Shown: positions 13,356 through 14,644 of the stretch, one piece after another
How the letters are laid out: each line of letters starts with the position of its first letter
Position numbering within the stretch: position 1 is the first letter of the stretch
DNA from: an uncultured Candidatus Melainabacteria bacterium
GTDB lineage: Bacteria > Cyanobacteriota > Vampirovibrionia > Gastranaerophilales > Gastranaerophilaceae
Direction of reading: 5' to 3'
DNA: 14,644 nt
Assembly (NCBI GenBank): GCA_934754855.1
Contig: CAKVJR010000032.1
Location: 1 to 14,644 of the forward strand
Notes under the pieces: generated by a model
Databases searched by the model: none
The model's input: only the letters and a program-made list of their open reading frames with translations
Told to the model about the DNA's origin: nothing
Translations under genes and position numbers: made by a program

Positions 13356-13580
13356 ATGCAGTATGTTATTAGGGTTCATTATACTGAAAATGGCACGCCA
13401 AAAATGATAGGACTGATCATAAATAAAGCTATTCAAAATGATTTGCTTTTGTTTAGAAATGATTCTAATGTTTTAAAAGCAATTATTGCTACGATTGGCG
13501 CATACGTGCAAGGGTTTCAAGGTATCGGGAACATCGAATTTTTTAATGGCGATAAAAAAATTTATGATCTGATTTATTAG
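13356..13580 (+). CDS. Small protein of unknown function at the end of the late operon
   Basis: 74 residues, ATG preceded by AAGAGGTGAGA (13342-13352). It starts 15 bases after the esterase stop and is the last rightward gene before the terminator. The sequence MQYVIRVHYTENGTPKMIG suggests an N-terminal beta hairpin; the middle is Ile/Leu-rich (LKAIIATIGAYVQGF) but has no clear membrane helix; the end is FFNGDKKIYDLIY. No family recognised. Position suggests a minor virion or tail-associated protein. Confidence 0.6.
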   Translation: MQYVIRVHYTENGTPKMIGLIINKAIQNDLLLFRNDSNVLKAIIATIGAYVQGFQGIGNIEFFNGDKKIYDLIY

Positions 13581-13607
13581 ATGCGCGTTTCTGATGGTGT
13601 GTAAAAT

Positions 13608-13641
13608 AAAAGCACTAGATTTTTTAGTCTAGTGCTTTTTT
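13608..13641 (+). terminator. Intrinsic terminator closing the late operon
   Basis: AAAAGCACTAGA (13608-13619) and TCTAGTGCTTTT (13628-13639) form a perfect 12-bp stem with an 8-base loop and a T-run to 13641. It ends the rightward transcript 27 bases after the last late gene. The opposite side is also T-rich when read leftward (GCTTTTATTTTAC), so it may terminate the leftward right-arm transcript as well. The 3' end of the broken leftward gene at 13624-13717 lies within it. Confidence 0.88.
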
Positions 13642-13717
13642 AATAATATAATATATTTTATCTCCCTCAATAATAACTTTTGATGGTTCTTTTTTTTAAC
13701 AATGTTATATCTTTCAT
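13624..13717 (-). pseudogene. Right-arm remnant of the gene at 908-1081, frameshifted
   Basis: Leftward ATG at 13717 with a strong ribosome site (AAAGGAGAG) 7 bases upstream. As written the frame reads MKDITLLKKRTIKSYY and stops after 16 codons (13667). If one A is removed from the eight-A run (13690-13697, minus-strand sense), it reads MKDITLLKKEPSKVIIEGDK then IYYIIKKALD to TAA at 13624. That matches the start of the left-arm protein at 908-1081 (MEDITLSKKE ... RYFIIKKEY), whose equivalent run has seven A. Even corrected it is only 30 residues and ends inside the terminator, so the 3' half is missing. Probably a decayed third gene of the mirrored arms. Confidence 0.6.
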
Positions 13718-13732
13718 TATATTAACTCTCCT

Positions 13733-14020
13733 TTAATCTGTATATATTCCGTTAATCGTCAATAAAATCCAGCGTGTACGTTCAAAACTTTTATAAGCTT
13801 CTTTCAATTTAAAATAAACGTATGGAAGTTCGTGTGAAAGATATTGCTTTTGTCCACTATTATAATCTTTTGATAATGTCATATGTATTAAAATCATTTC
13901 AAGCTGATTTTCTACAAAAATAGATATGTCAACATCAGACTTCAAGAAAACAAAATCTCCTAAAAGGTTTTTTATTTGTTCTAATGCATATTTTTTATCT
14001 TGCTCGATTATCTTATTCAT
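13733..14020 (-). CDS. Right-arm early protein, paralogue of the gene at 382-663
   Basis: 95 residues, unknown function, start at 14020 (MNKIIEQDKKYALEQIKNLL). The start is chosen by the ribosome site AGAGGATATAAG just upstream and by alignment with the left copy; an in-frame ATG at 14059 lies within the preceding gene. It shares with the left copy VENQ, ILIHMTLSKDYN, KQYLSHEL, VYFKLKEAYK and FERTRWIL. Roughly half of residues look identical by eye, so the copies are old or fast evolving. Conservation of both copies as open frames suggests both are used. Confidence 0.75.
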   Translation of the reverse strand: MNKIIEQDKKYALEQIKNLLGDFVFLKSDVDISIFVENQLEMILIHMTLSKDYNSGQKQYLSHELPYVYFKLKEAYKSFERTRWILLTINGIYTD

Positions 14021-14037
14021 GCTTATATCCTCTCTTT

Positions 14038-14562
14038 CTATAACATTACAATATAACATTCATGCACAGCATAACAATCTTTGAACGTTCTCATATCACC
14101 AATACAGTTATTTCTAATGTCAACATCTTTACCAACTTCTAAAGCTTTTGATACCTTTTTGTACTGTTTATTCCCTTTAATATCTTGATTTGCTTGTTCT
14201 CGTGCTTGTAACTTGCTGTGTGCATATTCTTCTAAATAAATATATTCACCTTTGAATGCGCTTTCGATTTTAACTAAATAACGTTTTATAATATCAACAT
14301 CTTTTTCACACAAGCATTTAGCAGAACCGAAATAATGATAATTAGCATTAAAAAGATCATACTTTATTTCATTCGATACTACAAAAGCTCGTCCTATGCG
14401 ATAACTTTTTACGTTTCTATTTTTCAATCTTTTGCTAACGTGTATATCTCTCTCAATGATCGCCTTTCTTCTTGCTTCATTTTTATTAAATGCACTGATA
14501 AACGCATAAATAAATCTTCCCTCTTCTTTGTCAAACACTTCTACTAAATATTCTTTTTTCAT
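14038..14562 (-). CDS. Right-arm early protein, full-length paralogue of the gene at 85-363
   Basis: 174 residues, leftward, first gene inside the right terminal repeat; ATG at 14562 follows AAAGAGGT with 9 bases spacing as in the left copy. Residues 1-80 (KKEYLVEVFDKEEG, AFNKNEARRKA, SKRLKNRN, SYRIGRAF, NEIKYDLFNA, YFGSAK) are homologous to the left 92-residue protein. Residues ~85-174 are charged and helical (KRYLVKIESAFKGEYIYLEE, SKLQAREQANQDIKGNKQ) and absent from the left copy. No known domain is recognised. The basic N-terminal part repeated at both ends could bind DNA or host factors, but this is speculation. Confidence 0.75.
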   Translation of the reverse strand: MKKEYLVEVFDKEEGRFIYAFISAFNKNEARRKAIIERDIHVSKRLKNRNVKSYRIGRAFVVSNEIKYDLFNANYHYFGSAKCLCEKDVDIIKRYLVKIESAFKGEYIYLEEYAHSKLQAREQANQDIKGNKQYKKVSKALEVGKDVDIRNNCIGDMRTFKDCYAVHECYIVML

Positions 14563-14593
14563 AATGTTAATACCTCTCTTTCGTTGTGGCTAG

Positions 14594-14643
14594 TCCTTTT
14601 CAAGAACCATTTCTTATTTACAAATATATTATACATTTTCATA
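14594..14643 (-). repeat. Right inverted terminal repeat (replication origin end)
   Basis: Exact reverse complement of 2-51 over 50 bases; identity stops abruptly at 14593 inward and at the last base 14644 outward. Inward of the repeat, the DNA is only patchily similar, although the encoded proteins remain homologous for about 0.9 kb. Serves as the second protein-primed origin. The left end reads ATAT and the right end GTAT, so one outermost base may be an assembly error or a true end difference. Confidence 0.9.
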
Positions 14644-14644
14644 C

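Noticed and set aside
13077..13436. Leftward 119-residue open frame opposite the esterase 3' end
   Set aside because: No ribosome site; it runs through the boundary between two supported rightward genes.
13690..13697. Programmed -1 slippage at the A8 run in the leftward remnant
   Set aside because: The homologous continuation needs a +1 shift (or one A fewer); the -1 frame gives no similarity to the left paralogue.

Overview
This window looks like the complete genome of a small, lytic, phi29-like podovirus that replicates from a terminal protein covalently bound at each DNA end (Picovirinae/Salasmaviridae-type gene set). The evidence is a roughly 50-bp inverted repeat at the two ends of a 14.6-kb linear molecule, a protein-primed family B DNA polymerase directly behind a terminal-protein candidate, a gp16-type packaging ATPase, and a phi29-type virion set. 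That set comprises a scaffold, a capsid protein with a C-terminal BIG2 domain, a gp9-type tail knob, a gp10-type portal and a gp11-type lower collar. The DNA is AT-rich, the Shine-Dalgarno sites are strong (AAAGGAGG/GGGGTG type), two promoters match the sigma-A consensus exactly, and the holin is UviB/BhlA-like. Together these point to a low-GC Firmicutes (Bacillota) host, probably an anaerobe or gut species. The host itself is inference. I see no integrase, repressor or tRNA.

Layout. Left arm (1-1090): inverted terminal repeat and small early genes of unknown function. Replication operon (1092-4395): a consensus promoter, a p6-like small protein, a probable SSB, the terminal protein and the DNA polymerase. 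Packaging, lysis and virion region (4392-13641): a second consensus promoter, the packaging ATPase, a structured non-coding stretch with pRNA-like topology, holin, amidase, scaffold, major capsid protein, tail knob, portal, lower collar, two or three adsorption-apparatus genes including an SGNH esterase, and a small unknown gene, ending at a strong hairpin terminator. Right arm (13624-14643): leftward genes that are divergent copies of the left-arm genes in mirror order, then the second terminal repeat. All other genes point rightward.

The most striking observation is seven copies of a 16-bp palindrome, TGTTTCACGTGAAACA or a one-base variant. It is identical to the bacterial chromosomal parS consensus bound by ParB/Spo0J. 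Four copies form a 30-bp-period tandem array between the capsid and tail genes, and the other three are single intergenic sites. Every locus lies between one gene's stop codon and the next gene's Shine-Dalgarno sequence. The phage carries no recognisable parB, so the simplest reading is that it recruits the host ParB clamp. This fits the published involvement of Spo0J in trapping the phi29 genome in spores. Other notable points are a pRNA-like RNA next to the packaging ATPase, an intrinsic terminator inside the first codons of the terminal-protein reading frame, gene-bearing inverted arms, and two small arm genes that appear broken by one extra A in poly-A runs.
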